Source: Cyanobacteria bacterium UBA3301 (lineage in GTDB: Bacteria; Cyanobacteriota; Vampirovibrionia; Gastranaerophilales; Gastranaerophilaceae). From it: a stretch of 41,683 nt of DNA. Shown piece by piece: positions 41,140 to 41,683 of this stretch. The stretch spans positions 41,009 to 82,691 of the forward strand of contig DESZ01000001.1 of NCBI GenBank assembly GCA_002361485.1, in the 5' to 3' direction. The number at the start of each line of letters is the position of its first letter. Position 1 is the stretch's first letter. A model generated the notes under the pieces. The model saw only the letters and a program-made list of their open reading frames with translations. It was not told the origin of the DNA and did not search any database. The position numbers and the translations under genes were made by a program.

Positions 41140-41683
41140 TAATTATTCTCCCAATATGTTAAAAACGTATCAAGCTTGTCCTAAAAAATTCTATTATCAA
41201 TATATAGAAAAAATAAGTATGCCAAAATCTTCCCTCCCGTTTGAAAAAGGTAAAAAAATACATGCTCTTGCTAATTATTCTTTACAAAAAATTAAAATCG
41301 ACCGACTCGAAACTGCGCTAACTAAAGAAGAAGCTTTAGTTTGGCAAAAATTGTTAAATAATCCGTATTATAATAAAGACTACCTGAAATCAGAATTTCC
41401 TCTGATGATAAAACTTGAAAAATATTGGGTTGGCGGAAGAATTGATGCCGTTGTGTTTGAAGGTGATAATTATTATATCCTTGATTATAAAACCGGCTCT
41501 GCACCTAAAAACGCACAATACGATTTTCAAACAATGGTTTATTTGTTATGCATGGATAAATATTTAAAAAATTATTCAGAATTATCTTTTGTATATATAG
41601 ATTTAAAAAATGATAAAAACGAAGTGATAAAATTTAATCGCGAAAAAGAATCAGAATACGAAACAAAAATTGTTGAAGCTTGT
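41132..41683 (+). CDS. RecB/Cas4-type PD-(D/E)XK nuclease, 3' partial
   Basis: 184 residues are visible before the window ends. The start overlaps the helicase stop (ATG 41132, helicase TAA 41137-41139) and has GAGGAG seven bases upstream, implying translational coupling. Catalytic pattern: His44 in FEKGKKIHALAN, Asp105 in GGRIDAVVF, Asp118 and Lys120 in ILDYKTG, then Q133-x3-Y137 (FQTMVYL), the RecB-family order. The N-terminus SPNMLKTYQACPKKFYYQYI, with Cys16, is the PDDEXK_1/Cas4/AddB-type entry, where that Cys often ligates a 4Fe-4S cluster with three more near the C-terminus. A Cys is the last visible residue (184), but the remainder lies outside the window. Confidence 0.88.
   Translation, partial: MYNNYSPNMLKTYQACPKKFYYQYIEKISMPKSSLPFEKGKKIHALANYSLQKIKIDRLETALTKEEALVWQKLLNNPYYNKDYLKSEFPLMIKLEKYWVGGRIDAVVFEGDNYYILDYKTGSAPKNAQYDFQTMVYLLCMDKYLKNYSELSFVYIDLKNDKNEVIKFNREKESEYETKIVEAC

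Noticed and set aside
1..41683. tRNA, rRNA or 4.5S RNA genes
   Set aside because: I looked for CCA-adjacent T-arm patterns and for an SRP RNA hairpin near ffh and saw none that I could support.

Overview
Most of this window (from about position 790 to the end) is AT-rich bacterial DNA, about one-third GC where I counted. It looks like a gut member of the non-photosynthetic cyanobacterial sister lineage (Vampirovibrionia/Melainabacteria, probably Gastranaerophilales). Evidence: an outer membrane assembly pair (BamA-like Omp85 plus Skp/OmpH); a protein whose N-terminus looks like the cyanobacterial DUF1822 family, next to a sigma factor; several short orphan proteins with an Ile-x-Phe-Gly type tag; and islands of short intergenic repeats. 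The taxonomic call rests on my reading of the proteins, not on a search. The first ~750 bases do not belong with the rest: they are roughly 65-70% GC, encode the C-terminal part of a MurG-type transferase with Firmicutes-like character, and join the AT-rich part inside a simple repeat, so they are probably an assembly chimera.

Layout. 1-774: partial murG, foreign. 775-1361: repeat island. 1362-3387 (+): ffh and a small GNAT-like protein. 3440-6049 (-): leuS with an in-frame GC-rich insertion. 6050-6628: repeat/hairpin island. 6629-9235 (+): NUDIX hydrolase, HAD hydrolase, ispF, secreted VWA protein. 9303-10901 (-): pckA. 10902-11475: second repeat island carrying an inverted, near-identical copy of the first. 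11476-13047 (-): membrane orphan protein. 13330-16130 (-): udp, a soluble FlhA/SctV C-domain protein and a pseudopilin. 16200-19659 (-): bamA-ompH, preceded by rsmI. 19812-20102 (-): small tagged orphan. 20425-23181 (+): two glycosyltransferase-like genes. 23187-23813: divergent HAD/XRE pair. 23824-29840 (-): three-gene cassette of DUF1822-like membrane protein, sigma factor, and zinc-ribbon STAND ATPase with helical repeats. 30001-32229 (+): small membrane orphan and a two-gene phage-tail-fibre-like unit. 32266-32832 (-): tagged orphan. 32928-33566 (+): cysE. 33568-34596 (-): DnaJ-like. 34673-36720 (-): RelA/SpoT-fold protein plus small partner. 36850-37080 (-): DUF2582-type winged helix. 37231-end (+): UvrD-like double helicase overlapping a RecB-type nuclease that runs off the window.

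How genes work together. Housekeeping modules are clear: protein targeting (ffh), translation (leuS, rsmI), isoprenoid synthesis (ispF), gluconeogenesis/anaplerosis (pckA), pyrimidine salvage (udp), cysteine synthesis (cysE), outer-membrane biogenesis (bamA, ompH) and recombination repair (helicase/nuclease). The less ordinary modules are the DUF1822-sigma-STAND cassette, the RelA-fold pair, the membrane-free FlhA C-domain protein beside a pseudopilin, the orphan tail-fibre unit, and a recurring short N-terminal tag in otherwise unrelated small proteins. Promoters repeatedly follow an extended -10 pattern (TGnTATAAT). For at least two genes the -10 box lies exactly seven bases before the start codon, which predicts leaderless mRNAs.
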